A stretch of DNA of 64,000 nucleotides. Origin: an uncultured Roseburia sp. Lineage in GTDB: Bacteria; Bacillota; Clostridia; Lachnospirales; Lachnospiraceae. A program made the translations under genes and the position numbers. Below the pieces are notes generated by a model. The model worked only from the letters and a program-made list of their open reading frames with translations, searched no databases and was not told the DNA's origin. Location: the NCBI GenBank assembly GCA_900542495.1, contig UQNW01000017.1, forward strand, positions 1 through 64,000, read 5' to 3'. Below are positions 1 to 9,706 of the stretch, in pieces (position 1 is the stretch's first letter; every line of letters begins with the position of its first letter).

Positions 1-54
1 AAAACCGACCTCCAATAGTTAGATTTTTTGGTCTAACTTCTGGGGGTCGGTTCA
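1..54. repeat. Imperfect inverted repeat at window edge, IS end or valS terminator
   Basis: The two halves ACCGACCTCC...AGTTAGA and TCTAACT...GGGGGTCGGT fold back on each other around a TTTTTGG loop. Read on the minus strand it begins TGAACCGACCCCCAGAAG, which resembles the terminal repeat of IS3-family (IS150 group) insertion sequences, and it ends in TTTT at the window edge. It lies downstream of valS, so it could equally act as the valS terminator. The rest of any element would lie outside the window. Confidence 0.4.
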
Positions 55-86
55 GTCGACGGCTATTAAAAATAGTTATTTGATTT

Positions 87-2732
87 TTATTTCATCTGTG
101 CAAGACGCTCTTTGACCTGAGCCATCATCTGCTCATAGCCTGCAAGCTTCTCTTTTTCTTCCTGAACTTTTGCTTCCGGCGCTTTGCTTAAGAACTTCTC
201 ATTTGAGAGCATTCCTTTGGAACGCGCAAGCTCTTTTTCGAGGCGAGCCTGTTCTTTCAACAGACGTTCTTTCTCTTTCTCGAAGTCTACAAGGTCTTCT
301 AATGGAAGGTAGAGTGTTGCGCCAGGAATCACAACGGAAACTGCGTCTTCCTCAATTCCTGTCTTGTCTGCCTGTACCGCGATCTCACTTGCACCTGCGA
401 GGTTTACATAAACTTCTTTGTTTACCTCAAAGGTATCTCTGATCTTTGCATCTTCTGATACGATAAAGATTTTTGCTTTTCTTGATGGTGGAACATCCAT
501 CTCTGTGCGGAGGTTACGGACACCTTTTACAAGATCCTTGCAATGCTCAACCATTTCTTCCTCTGCTGCAAAGTTCCATTCTTCTTTGTATTCCGGCCAT
601 TTTGCAAGCATAACGGTATCTTCTTCCGGATGCAGTGTGCAGAAAATCTCCTCTGTGATGAATGGCATGAATGGATGTAACAACTTCAATGCCTCTGTTA
701 ATACAGTCTTTAATGTCCAGAATGCTGCATTTGCAGAAGCCGGATCATTCTCTTTATTATAGGTACGGACTTTTGTGATCTCAATGTACCAGTCACAGAA
801 TTCATCCCAGATAAAATCGTAAACTTTCTGTACTGCGATACCCATTTCGAATTTATCCATATTCTCTGTCACATCTTTTGCGAGCGTATTAACTCTGGAT
901 AAGATCCATTTATCTGCTGCTTTTAACTCGGAAAGTTCCGGTGTTTTGATCTCTGCGCCTTCCAAGTTCATCATGATGAAACGGGAAGCATTCCATACTT
1001 TATTTGCAAAGTTTCTGGAGGACTCTACTCTCTCCCAGTAGAAACGCATATCGTTACCCGGTGCGTTACCTGTGATCAGTGTCAGACGGAGTGCATCTGC
1101 GCCGTATTTGTCGATCACCTCTAATGGGTCGATACCATTTCCGAGAGATTTACTCATCTTGCGTCCCTGGGAATCGCGTACCAGACCATGGAATAATACC
1201 GTGTGGAATGGAGCCTTGCCCATCTGCTCATAACCGGAGAAGATCATACGGATTACCCAGAAGAAAATGATATCATATCCGGTTACTAAAACGTCATTCG
1301 GATAGAAGTAATCTAAATCTTCTGTTTTTTCCGGCCAGCCAAGTGTGGAGAATGGCCATAATGCAGAGGAGAACCATGTATCTAATGTATCTGGATCCTG
1401 AGTCATATGAGTGCATCCACATTTCGGGCATGTATGAGGTGCTTCTTTGGAAACAACCATCTCACCACACTCATCACAGTAGTATGCCGGGATTCTGTGT
1501 CCCCACCATAACTGTCTGGAAATACACCAGTCACGGATGTTATCTGTCCAGTTGAAGTATGTTTTCTCCATACGTTTTGGAAGTAACTGAATGTCACCAT
1601 TTTTTACTCCTTCAACTGCCGGTTTGATCATCTCATCCATTTTTACAAACCACTGCTGCTTGATCATTGGCTCAACGGTTGTGCCGCAGCGGTCATGTGT
1701 TCCTACGTTATGGGAATGAGGAACAACTTTTACTAAAAGTCCGGCTTTCTCTAAATCCTCTACCAGTGCTTTTCTGCACTCATAGCGATCCATACCTTCG
1801 TATTTTCCTGCTAATTTGTTCATGGTTGCATCATCATTGATGACAACGATCTCTTCCAAGTTATGACGTTTTCCAACTTCAAAGTCGTTCGGGTCATGTG
1901 CCGGTGTGATTTTTACGCATCCGGTTCCAAATTCTTTATCTACATACGGATCTGCAATGACCGGGATCTCACGGTCTGTCATTGGAAGCTTTAACATTTT
2001 TCCAACGATGTCTTTGTATCTCTCATCATCCGGATTGACAGCAACTGCGGTATCTCCGAATAATGTCTCCGGTCTTGTTGTTGCGATCTCAACGAATCTT
2101 CCTTCCTCGCCAACAACCGGATAGTTGATATGCCAGAAGAATCCATCCTGCTCTTCATGCTCTACCTCTGCATCGGAAATGGAGGTCTTGCAGACCGGGC
2201 ACCAGTTTACGATACGGGAGCCTTTGTAGATGTAACCTTTTTCATATAATTTGATGAAAACTTCCTGAACCGCATCGGAGCAGCCCTTATCCATGGTAAA
2301 ACGTTCTCTCTGCCAGTCTGCAGAAGAACCCAGTTTCTTTAACTGATTGATGATACGGCTTCCGTATTCCTCTCTCCATTCCCAGCATTTCTCTAAAAAA
2401 CCCTCTCTTCCGAGATCTGCTTTGTCAATTCCTTTTTCTTTTAAAGACTGGATCACTTTTACTTCGGTTGCGATCGAAGCATGGTCTGTTCCAGGCTGCC
2501 ATAATGCATTGTATCCCTGCATTCTCTTGTATCGGATCAGAATATCCTGCATGGTATTGTCTAATGCATGTCCCATGTGAAGCTGTCCTGTAATATTTGG
2601 TGGAGGCATCACAATGGTAAATGGTTTCTTACTGCGGTCTGCTTCTGCATGGAAGTAACCGTTATCTTCCCATTTCTTATAGAGGCGATCTTCAATGCCC
2701 TTCGGGTCATAGGTTTTTGCTAATTCCTTCAT
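87..2732 (-). CDS. valS: Valyl-tRNA synthetase
   Basis: Class I aminoacyl-tRNA synthetase that attaches valine to tRNA-Val in the cytoplasm and edits misactivated threonine. The 881-residue length is normal for the family. The HMGH signature is at residues 52-55 and the KMSKS loop at 525-529. Two cysteine-pair regions (CPVC near 180 and CDEC/CPKC near 420-440) look like zinc-binding knuckles, and the last 70 residues form the charged coiled coil that contacts tRNA. The start has AAAGGAAA just upstream. The gene stands alone behind a T-box leader, so its transcription is expected to follow the level of uncharged tRNA-Val. Identification is secure. Confidence 0.98.
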   Translation of the reverse strand: MKELAKTYDPKGIEDRLYKKWEDNGYFHAEADRSKKPFTIVMPPPNITGQLHMGHALDNTMQDILIRYKRMQGYNALWQPGTDHASIATEVKVIQSLKEKGIDKADLGREGFLEKCWEWREEYGSRIINQLKKLGSSADWQRERFTMDKGCSDAVQEVFIKLYEKGYIYKGSRIVNWCPVCKTSISDAEVEHEEQDGFFWHINYPVVGEEGRFVEIATTRPETLFGDTAVAVNPDDERYKDIVGKMLKLPMTDREIPVIADPYVDKEFGTGCVKITPAHDPNDFEVGKRHNLEEIVVINDDATMNKLAGKYEGMDRYECRKALVEDLEKAGLLVKVVPHSHNVGTHDRCGTTVEPMIKQQWFVKMDEMIKPAVEGVKNGDIQLLPKRMEKTYFNWTDNIRDWCISRQLWWGHRIPAYYCDECGEMVVSKEAPHTCPKCGCTHMTQDPDTLDTWFSSALWPFSTLGWPEKTEDLDYFYPNDVLVTGYDIIFFWVIRMIFSGYEQMGKAPFHTVLFHGLVRDSQGRKMSKSLGNGIDPLEVIDKYGADALRLTLITGNAPGNDMRFYWERVESSRNFANKVWNASRFIMMNLEGAEIKTPELSELKAADKWILSRVNTLAKDVTENMDKFEMGIAVQKVYDFIWDEFCDWYIEITKVRTYNKENDPASANAAFWTLKTVLTEALKLLHPFMPFITEEIFCTLHPEEDTVMLAKWPEYKEEWNFAAEEEMVEHCKDLVKGVRNLRTEMDVPPSRKAKIFIVSEDAKIRDTFEVNKEVYVNLAGASEIAVQADKTGIEEDAVSVVIPGATLYLPLEDLVDFEKEKERLLKEQARLEKELARSKGMLSNEKFLSKAPEAKVQEEKEKLAGYEQMMAQVKERLAQMK

Positions 2733-2756
2733 TTGTCTTTTTCCTTTCTTTTAAAA

Positions 2757-3110
2757 AATAAAAAAGCCCTTCACATCCATACGGATGCAAAGGGCGTGTC
2801 AACGCGGTACCACCTTTGTTATGTTGTAAAAACAACATATCTCTGCTGATTCGATTTTTCAATTCCATTATCCATTGAAAAAGAAATCACTGTCCGGTAA
2901 CGGGGACAAATCGTTCTCGCTTACTTCGTTCATATATCTGTTGCTATGCTCCGCCAGCTTCTTATCTTCTGGCTTCCGGTTCGGCGCGACGGTTCAAAAG
3001 CTACCTTCCACACAACATGTTCTGGTGACATCTCTCAGCCGGTGAATGTCATTCTCTTTCAGTTGTCTGTGTGTACTCCTCTTTCTCATCACCTTTTTAT
3101 ATCTTTTTTC
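2757..3110 (-). promoter_or_regulatory. T-box leader of valS (tRNA-Val sensing)
   Basis: The hallmark antiterminator sequence AAGGTGGTACCGCG is present on the minus strand at 2803-2816. It is followed by a terminator hairpin whose arms are GCCCTT and AAGGGC (2766-2795) and a T-run at 2757-2765. The TGGT in the bulge suits the A discriminator base of tRNA-Val. A GAGAG-type motif follows the first stem near 3035. A GTA triplet at 3002-3004 is a candidate specifier codon for valine, but the stem I fold was not computed. Uncharged tRNA-Val should stabilise the antiterminator and allow read-through into valS. Confidence 0.93.
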
Positions 3111-3139
3111 ATGATAAAATCTATTGCGGTATTTGTCAA
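3111..3139 (-). promoter_or_regulatory. valS promoter
   Basis: On the minus strand TTGACA (3134-3139) and TATCAT (3111-3116) are separated by 17 bases. Transcription would start near 3104, just ahead of the T-box leader. Confidence 0.75.
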
Positions 3140-3170
3140 CTGATTTTTATTTACATTTTTTGAACCATTT

Positions 3171-3329
3171 ATGATAATGTTACAGTTCACAGGTTACCCT
3201 GCGAACTGTAACTTCGCAGCCCCATATAAAGTTTTGCTTCGCAAAAGGGGGCTGCTCACACCCACATCACGTGCATACGCACCTGAACAGCATGGTGTTC
3301 AGGTGCTGAGTGAACAGTAACATGATAAT
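3171..3329. repeat. Nested palindromic element with three internal hairpins
   Basis: Outer arms ATGATAATGTTACAGTTCAC (3171-3190) and its near-complement at 3310-3329 enclose three smaller hairpins: TTACAGTTC/GAACTGTAA (3180-3211), GCAGCCCC/GGGGGCTGC with an inner TTTTGC/GCAAAA stem (3216-3255), and CACCTGAACA/TGTTCAGGTG (3280-3305). It lies between the valS promoter and the 3' end of the ATPase pseudogene. It could serve as terminator for the pseudogene, but the layered architecture looks more like a small non-autonomous mobile element. Confidence 0.65.
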
Positions 3330-3358
3330 ATCCTAATATACCATTTCTATGTTAACTT

Positions 3359-4452
3359 TTAGAACAATTCTACTTTACCTAATAAGAAATCAATCAGATT
3401 GCAATGAAAAATACCGTCATCATCATAATAATTGTGTGATATATCCATTCTAACAACTACTTTTTTAAAGAAATCTTTCGTAAGCATCAACGATGCAAGT
3501 TCCGATGTTTCTTTCTTCTCGTCGTCCATGCGGAATGCCGATTGAATGTATATTTTCTTATCTGCCTGATTTACAACAAAGTCAATTTCTCTCTGTAGAT
3601 TTTTTCCTCCTGTACGATCCGATATAACCCCTACATCAACACTATATCCACGTCTCAATAAGTCATTGTATATAATATTTTCCATAATATGACCGGGATC
3701 ATATTGCCTAAAGTTAAGACGTGCATTTCTAAGTCCTATGTCCGTATAGTAATATTTGTATGGATATTTGAAATATGTCTTGCCCTTAACATCAAACCTC
3801 TTTGCCTCAGAAATAAGGAATGAATCTATAATGTATTTTACATAATTTGATACCATTGATGCTGTTATTTTTTCATTCTTTATACTTGTTATAGAATTGG
3901 CAATATTCGTAGGATTTGTAAGTGAACCAATCTGAGATGCAAGAAAATTCAAAATATCATTTAAAATATCTTCACGTTCTATTCTGTTTCTCTCAATAAT
4001 ATCTTTGACATAAAGTTCACTGTATAACGATGTCAAATATCCCTTCTTTTCTACTTCATCAGTAATAGTCAAAACTTTTGGCATACCACCATATAGCATA
4101 TAGTTATCCAAAGCTTTTCTTTCATCTCCACCAACAAATGAGTAATATTCCTGAAAAGACATTGGGAATACATGAATCTGGGTTGCTCTCCCACGAAATT
4201 CTGTAGCGATATCATTGGACAGTCCTTTAGAGTTACTGCCAGTAACATATACATCAAGGTTTTTGTATGATTTCAGTTCATTCAGCATATCATAAATGGT
4301 AACATCAATATTACCATTCTCATGATCCGTCACCTTGGTTGTAAGCTGAACTTCATCAACAAAAAGATAAAATTTTTCATTTGTGTTATCAAGTACAATA
4401 GATTCCACATATTATGAATTAATTTTTGCAGATATAAATCCCTATTAATCAT
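3359..4452 (-). pseudogene. DUF4143-type AAA ATPase, P-loop deleted
   Basis: The C-terminal 349 residues (3359-4408) match the family of AAA ATPases with a DUF4143 domain: a Walker B-like LFVDEVQ segment, a YVTGSNS sensor region, then the PD-(D/E)XK-like tail with EIDFVV. The true start is ATG at 4452, preceded by GAGGTGAG and coding MINRDLYLQKLIHNMW, the usual N-terminus of this family. Directly after NMW the reading continues in a different frame at VESIV. The segment that normally carries the Walker A motif (GIRRCGKS-like) and about 60 codons is missing. The gene cannot bind ATP normally and is frameshifted, so it is called a pseudogene. Relatives are scattered, often multicopy genes of uncertain role in Lachnospiraceae. 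Confidence 0.88.
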
Positions 4453-4547
4453 AATCTCACCTCGCACTTGCGTCGTATGCGTTGCTACTTCTTTGTACAG
4501 TATGACACATATCAAAAAAAATAGCAACTGTGCATTAACTCTTTGTT

Positions 4548-4763
4548 TTAATTATGCCCCTTAATCAATGAAACCAATCCCACGATTGCAAGCACGATCA
4601 GTGCCAGATATGTAAGACCACCTGCAAACATTCCAATAATGATGAGTGGCAGCAATACAATGTTCAGCAGAATCTTTGTGATTCCCCACGCTGCCTTAAT
4701 CGCAAAGATTAACAGTTTGCCGAAAATAGTCAACAGCAGCACAACAAATAATAGTGTCAACAT
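4548..4763 (-). CDS. Small membrane protein, 71 residues
   Basis: No family recognised. The protein is almost wholly hydrophobic with two or three membrane segments (about residues 1-22, 28-45 and 47-65) and a short basic tail. A good ribosome site (AAGAAGGAAG) precedes the ATG. It lies 15 bases downstream of the TetR gene and is likely the last cistron of the RND exporter operon, where it could be an accessory subunit; that role is inferred from position only. A weak hairpin region follows at 4500-4547, with no convincing terminator. Confidence 0.7.
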   Translation of the reverse strand: MLTLLFVVLLLTIFGKLLIFAIKAAWGITKILLNIVLLPLIIIGMFAGGLTYLALIVLAIVGLVSLIKGHN

Positions 4764-4778
4764 AAAACTTCCTTCTTT

Positions 4779-5411
4779 CTACTCTAACAATTTCAATATA
4801 TTCTGATAAACATATTCTCGCAGAGTATCTGCCTCCAGGTCAGGCTCCAATTTTTTTTCTGCTGCGATACGATACATAAAATAGACCGAAAGCTGGGTTT
4901 CGACTGCGACTCTCCGCAGAAAAACATTCTCTTCCCGGATCAGGCCTTCGCGGACACCCTCCTCCACAATGCTGTCAATAATCTCGTTTTTCCCATTATC
5001 ACAGCACTGGTGTTTCATGCGCTCATACTCGTCTTTCAGATTCTTTGGTATCTCATATGATTCAAGTACCATTTTGATCAGGAAAAAGACTCCCTGCTTT
5101 TCTTTTACATGCTCATCAATAAAATCCATGACCTCATTAATTTTCTGCTGAAATGTTCCTCCATCTGTAGAAATTACCTGAAGTTTTTCAAAGCAGTCTT
5201 TCACATAATATAAGATTGCGGAAGAAATAATCTCTTCCTTTGAAGAAAAATATTCGTATGCAGTTCCTTTTCCAATGCCTGCCCGGCCTGTGATATCAGC
5301 TACTTTTAAAGTATTGATATCACAGCCTTCATTAATGAACCCAATGACTGCCTGATACAGGGCAAGCACTTTCTGTGATGGATCGTGGATCAGTTTCTGC
5401 TCATCCATCAT
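4779..5411 (-). CDS. TetR/AcrR family transcriptional regulator
   Basis: A 210-residue one-component repressor. The N-terminal helix-turn-helix (about residues 37-65, with IGKGTAYEYFSSKEE) is the classic TetR recognition region; the rest is the helical ligand and dimer domain. The ATG overlaps the stop codon of the upstream RND gene (ATGA), so the two are translationally coupled. A second ATG one codon later has better spacing from GAGGAGG and may be the real start. It probably autoregulates the exporter operon through the palindrome at 9591-9604. The inducing ligand cannot be told from sequence. Confidence 0.9.
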   Translation of the reverse strand: MMDEQKLIHDPSQKVLALYQAVIGFINEGCDINTLKVADITGRAGIGKGTAYEYFSSKEEIISSAILYYVKDCFEKLQVISTDGGTFQQKINEVMDFIDEHVKEKQGVFFLIKMVLESYEIPKNLKDEYERMKHQCCDNGKNEIIDSIVEEGVREGLIREENVFLRRVAVETQLSVYFMYRIAAEKKLEPDLEADTLREYVYQNILKLLE

Positions 5412-8400
5412 AAATCCTCCTCGACCATGCTCTTATTGCGGTTGAATGCATCATAAATACATGGAACAACGATCAGTGTTAACAGTGTGCCATATAACAA
5501 ACCGCCAACCGTTACGATCGCCATTGGCTGCATCATTTCTGAACCTTCTCCAAGTCCGACTGCCATCGTGGACATGGACAGGATCGTGGTGAGTGCGGTC
5601 ATAAGGATCGGACGGAGTCTCGTTTTTCCGGATTCGATAATGGCATCTTTTTTCTCCATTCCGCCACGGCGGAGCTGGTTGATAAAGTCTACCATAACGA
5701 TACCGTTATTTACGATAATTCCGGCAAGCATGACAAATCCGATCATTGCCACAACGCTGACTTCATTGCCGGTAAAGTAAAGTGCGAACAGACCACCTGT
5801 AAATGCCAGCGGGATTGTAAACATAATGATAAACGGCGACAACAGCGACTGGAACTGTGCTACCATGACAAGGTAAATGAAGATGACTGCCAAAAGAAGC
5901 ATCAGATACAACTGATTCATCGCATCTGCGATCATCTCGTCCTCACCTGCCATCTCAATGGAGTATCCTTCCGGCAGATCAATCTTATCTAACTCTTTCT
6001 GGATCTCATTGCTTAACAGACTGACATTATGGTCATCATCCACTCCTGCGGTCACACTGATATATCTGGTCTGCGCATCACGGTTGATCGTTCCTAAGGT
6101 GTAACCTTCCTCAAACTGTGCAATATCAGAAAGTGCTACTTCTGTCTCGTTTCCTTCTCTGTCTGTATAGGTAAAGGTCAGGTTTTTGATATCAGCCAAT
6201 GTAACATCGGACTGCTCCTCGCTCTGTACATAAACCTGATAATCATTTACATCGGTAGAGATCGTTGTTGCGGAAGTTGACGATGCCATCTCCCCATAAA
6301 CAAGCTGGAATACCTGTGCAACGGTCATGCCATATTTCGCAGCTTTTTCCTTGTCTACAGAAATGGTGAAAGACGGTGTCGTATTGGCAAGTCCATCATC
6401 CACATCCACAGTTCCCTCGGTGTTCTCTACGACTTTTGCAACCTCGCCTGCAAGTTCCTGCAGTTTGTCAAGATTATTTCCTTTTACATTGATCGTCAGT
6501 CCACTTCCCATCAACGCTGTCATATCGGAAGCTGAAGTATCCGTTGTCACCTCGCAGTCCATGTCTTTGGTCAGTTCATCCAACTGTGCGGTCACTTCTG
6601 CGCTGCTCACTTCAGATTCTTCATCCAAAATCATATACATGGAAATACTGTCTGTAGAACTGCTTCCCATCATGGAAAGAGCACTTCCGCCTGCCATGGC
6701 ACCAATGGTTTCAATGCCATCGATCGTCAATGCTTTTTCCACGACTTCATCTGCCATTTCTGTCAGTTCGTCAAACGTTAGTGTCTGATCCTCTTTTGCT
6801 GAAATCGTCGCACTGATCTGGTTTGTCTCCATGTTCATATCCATGAAAGAATATCCTCTGGAGAATGCTGCCACAACACTTGTTCCAAGCAATACGATCA
6901 CTGCGATAAATACGATCGGTTTGAAACGCAGACATACCGCTAAAATTTTTCCATAAAAATCTTTTACTTTATCAAAGAGATTATGCCTGATCTCTTTTGT
7001 ATTTTTTAATAATCCTGCTGCCATCATTGGCACGAAAGTCAATGCCACAAGAAGACTTGCTGCAAGCGTAAATGCAATTGTCAGCGCAATATCCACAAAT
7101 AACTGTCTTGTGATACCCTCTGTAAAAATAATCGGTGCAAATACACAGACGGTTGTAAGTGTGGATGCTATGATTGCTCCTGTCACCTGTGAAGCACCCT
7201 CCACGGCTGCCTTTCGAATCGAATATCCCTCCCCGCGCAATCGATAGATATTCTCGATCACGACGATGGAGTTATCCACCAACATACCAATTCCGAGTGC
7301 CAGACCCGACAGTGAAATGATGTTTAACGTAATATTCGTAAAGTACATCAGTACCACTGCAAAAACAACACTGAGCGGAATGGAACATGCTATTACAAGT
7401 GTAGGTTTGATATCTTTTAAGAATAATAACAATACAATAATTGCAAGGATGGCTCCCACGATCATGTTTTCTACGACTGATTTCACGATCATGTCAATGT
7501 AAATACCCTGATTCATGAGAACGCTCAAATGTAACGCTGTATTTTCTTTTTCCAGGCTGTCAAATTTATCCAATAACCGGTCTGTCACATCTCCGGTGGA
7601 ATAGCCGGTCTGCTTTTCAATGGAAAGCATAACGGCTGCATTGCCATTCACTTTCGAATAAGAATCACCGGAGTTGTCAATGTACTCGATGTCTGCCACA
7701 TCCAACAGTCTGACCGGTTCGATACCATCCATACCAAGATCCATCAGAACGAGATTTTCAAGATCTGCTTTGGATGTCACCTCATCTCCGACACGCACCA
7801 GATACTGCTCGTTCCCCTCTGTCACATAACCTGCTGGCATGGAGAAGTTCTGCGCTGTCAGAAGATTTTTTAAGGTATCCATTGTGAGGATCGTGTTCAG
7901 ATCCGCTGAATCTTTTGCCTGCTCTTTTGCATCATCTAACTGGCTCTGCCCCTCTTCGATCTTATTTGCTGCAACAGCAAGATCCGCATATCCCTTGCTC
8001 ATCTCCATGATACCGGATATCTGGGATTCATTTAAAGTCACTAATGCGTCATCTAAAGACGTTTTACCGTCTGCCACCTGTGTCTGGGCAGACTCGATCG
8101 TCGCAATTCCCGTCGCAATCTGCGTCTTGCTCTCACTTAATTTTGAGATTGCAGCAGGAATGTCTTTGTAAGAAGTCAACGTCACGCCTGCATCTGCAAA
8201 AGAGGATGCCTGACTCGTCAGCATCACATTGATATCATCCAGTTTGGACTGTAATGTCACGATCTGGCTGGCAATGTCACTCTCACTTGTATAGGAAGTC
8301 CCTGCCTGTGCATTGATCTGGGCAATGGCTGTGGATTCCATGTATGCGACGAAATCGGATTCACTGGCACTTGCCACAAGTGCTTTATAAATTTCCGGTG

Positions 8401-9532
8401 TCATAGACGATTTCAGTCCTGTAAGCATCTGCTCCATCTGTGCAGCCTGTGCCTGCGTTGCCGGATCCGTTGACATTTTCATGTAATTCACTGTGGATTC
8501 TAACGTCGTAATAAAAGTATTATAATCGGCCGGTAATGTTCCACCCCATGCTGGCACTGATGCTGCGAGCTGTGGTTTCATTGCATACAACTGCTTTGCC
8601 CCACTCTTCGCCTGGCTGACACCGTCTTTTGCTTTCTGCAGACCGTCAATCGCACTCTGTAACTGTGTTGCTCCATTATAAGCTGACTGTAACGATTTGA
8701 TTGCACCATCCATGGACGACTGGGATTTCTGAAGATCCGATAATTGTGTGGTCAGATCTGCCTCCGTGTTAAACAACTGGATTTTATTATTGATAATCTC
8801 GTTTTCCCCTGCACCGAGCTGGCTTCCCATCTCTTTTTCACCATCGGAAAGCTTCTTTTTACCACTGTTGATCTTGGAGGATGCCTTGTCTAACTCTGCC
8901 TGTGCATCTGTAAACTGTGCATCTATTTTGCTCAGAATCTGTTCGTTTAAAGCATCTATTTTCTCCTGGTTCATAGTGACCTGAAGATCCGTATCAAGCA
9001 CTCCTGTTGCCGTCACAGATGCCACACCCTCGATACTCTCAAGCAGTGGTAATAATTCATTGTCCACATAATCAGATACCTCTGCCTGATCCATTCCATC
9101 CACATCTGCGGATGCGATCATAACCGGCATCATATCCGGATCGATCTGCATAATGATTGGTGTGCCCACTGAATCCGGAAATTGTCCGGTCAACTGATCC
9201 AGCTGCTGCTGGATCTCAATCATGGCAGAATCCATGTTTGTGCTCTGTTCATACTCCAAAACAACCATAGAATAGTTGTCATAGGATGAAGAACTTACAT
9301 TATTAATATTGGAAGTCGTCGCCATTGCCGCTTCTATCGGCGCAGTCACGTCCTTCTCCACTTCCTCCGGGCTTGCTCCCACATCTGTCGTGACAACGAT
9401 CACATATGGCAGATTCATTGCCGGCAGCAGATCTGTTGTCATTCTCGTCAGGGAAACAACACCTAAAACAATCACCAGTACAACAGCAACCAAAACTGTG
9501 TATGGACGTTTTACACTATACTTCGGGATCAT
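5408..9532 (-). CDS. RND-family efflux permease with long coiled-coil insert
   Basis: Proton-driven exporter of the HAE1/SwrC-like RND family in the cytoplasmic membrane. Start chosen at ATG 9532 (MIPKYSVKRP) because CAGGAGG lies just upstream, giving 1374 residues. One membrane helix near residues 12-30 is followed by the first porter loop, then a cluster of helices from about 620 to 800, a second porter loop and a second cluster near 1230-1360, the duplicated RND layout. Usual family length is about 1050. The excess is a helical, Ala/Ser/Gln-rich segment at about residues 200-540 with repeated SKINSG- and DGKTSLDDA-like heptads. No membrane-fusion protein gene is adjacent. Likely co-transcribed with the TetR regulator and the 71-residue membrane protein. 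Confidence 0.93.
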   Translation of the reverse strand: MIPKYSVKRPYTVLVAVVLVIVLGVVSLTRMTTDLLPAMNLPYVIVVTTDVGASPEEVEKDVTAPIEAAMATTSNINNVSSSSYDNYSMVVLEYEQSTNMDSAMIEIQQQLDQLTGQFPDSVGTPIIMQIDPDMMPVMIASADVDGMDQAEVSDYVDNELLPLLESIEGVASVTATGVLDTDLQVTMNQEKIDALNEQILSKIDAQFTDAQAELDKASSKINSGKKKLSDGEKEMGSQLGAGENEIINNKIQLFNTEADLTTQLSDLQKSQSSMDGAIKSLQSAYNGATQLQSAIDGLQKAKDGVSQAKSGAKQLYAMKPQLAASVPAWGGTLPADYNTFITTLESTVNYMKMSTDPATQAQAAQMEQMLTGLKSSMTPEIYKALVASASESDFVAYMESTAIAQINAQAGTSYTSESDIASQIVTLQSKLDDINVMLTSQASSFADAGVTLTSYKDIPAAISKLSESKTQIATGIATIESAQTQVADGKTSLDDALVTLNESQISGIMEMSKGYADLAVAANKIEEGQSQLDDAKEQAKDSADLNTILTMDTLKNLLTAQNFSMPAGYVTEGNEQYLVRVGDEVTSKADLENLVLMDLGMDGIEPVRLLDVADIEYIDNSGDSYSKVNGNAAVMLSIEKQTGYSTGDVTDRLLDKFDSLEKENTALHLSVLMNQGIYIDMIVKSVVENMIVGAILAIIVLLLFLKDIKPTLVIACSIPLSVVFAVVLMYFTNITLNIISLSGLALGIGMLVDNSIVVIENIYRLRGEGYSIRKAAVEGASQVTGAIIASTLTTVCVFAPIIFTEGITRQLFVDIALTIAFTLAASLLVALTFVPMMAAGLLKNTKEIRHNLFDKVKDFYGKILAVCLRFKPIVFIAVIVLLGTSVVAAFSRGYSFMDMNMETNQISATISAKEDQTLTFDELTEMADEVVEKALTIDGIETIGAMAGGSALSMMGSSSTDSISMYMILDEESEVSSAEVTAQLDELTKDMDCEVTTDTSASDMTALMGSGLTINVKGNNLDKLQELAGEVAKVVENTEGTVDVDDGLANTTPSFTISVDKEKAAKYGMTVAQVFQLVYGEMASSTSATTISTDVNDYQVYVQSEEQSDVTLADIKNLTFTYTDREGNETEVALSDIAQFEEGYTLGTINRDAQTRYISVTAGVDDDHNVSLLSNEIQKELDKIDLPEGYSIEMAGEDEMIADAMNQLYLMLLLAVIFIYLVMVAQFQSLLSPFIIMFTIPLAFTGGLFALYFTGNEVSVVAMIGFVMLAGIIVNNGIVMVDFINQLRRGGMEKKDAIIESGKTRLRPILMTALTTILSMSTMAVGLGEGSEMMQPMAIVTVGGLLYGTLLTLIVVPCIYDAFNRNKSMVEEDL

Positions 9533-9550
9533 TCTCTTTCCTCCTGAAAA

Positions 9551-9604
9551 ATTATATGTCTGATTGGCTATTGCATTCCCGCAAGCCAAAACCGACCAGT
9601 CGGT
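9551..9604 (-). promoter_or_regulatory. RND operon promoter region with TetR-type operator
   Basis: A perfect palindrome ACCGACCAGTCGGT (9591-9604) has the form typical of TetR-family operators. A -10 box TATAAT is at 9551-9556 on the minus strand, with no clear -35 at the right distance (expected around 9574-9579), so the operator sits at the upstream edge of the promoter. It is the obvious candidate site for the TetR protein encoded at 4779-5411. Confidence 0.65.
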
Positions 9605-9706
9605 CGGCAAAAATCAGTTTACTCCTCTCTCATCAAAATGCAAGGAAAATCGGACAGAATTTAGAATTATTTTAGAAATGGAACAAAATTTCCTATTTAC
9701 GCAAAA

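Noticed and set aside
4330..4527. Separate small gene upstream of the ATPase remnant
   Set aside because: Its latter part is the N-terminus of the ATPase and then the wrong frame of the same gene; it is explained by the deletion.
5487..9563. Long plus-strand open frames opposite the RND gene
   Set aside because: They are antisense shadows caused by codon bias of the RND gene; none has a ribosome site or family match.
9564..9610. Longer RND start at 9610
   Set aside because: The added residues would be translated from the operator and promoter region; ATG 9532 has a strong ribosome site and the usual N-terminus.
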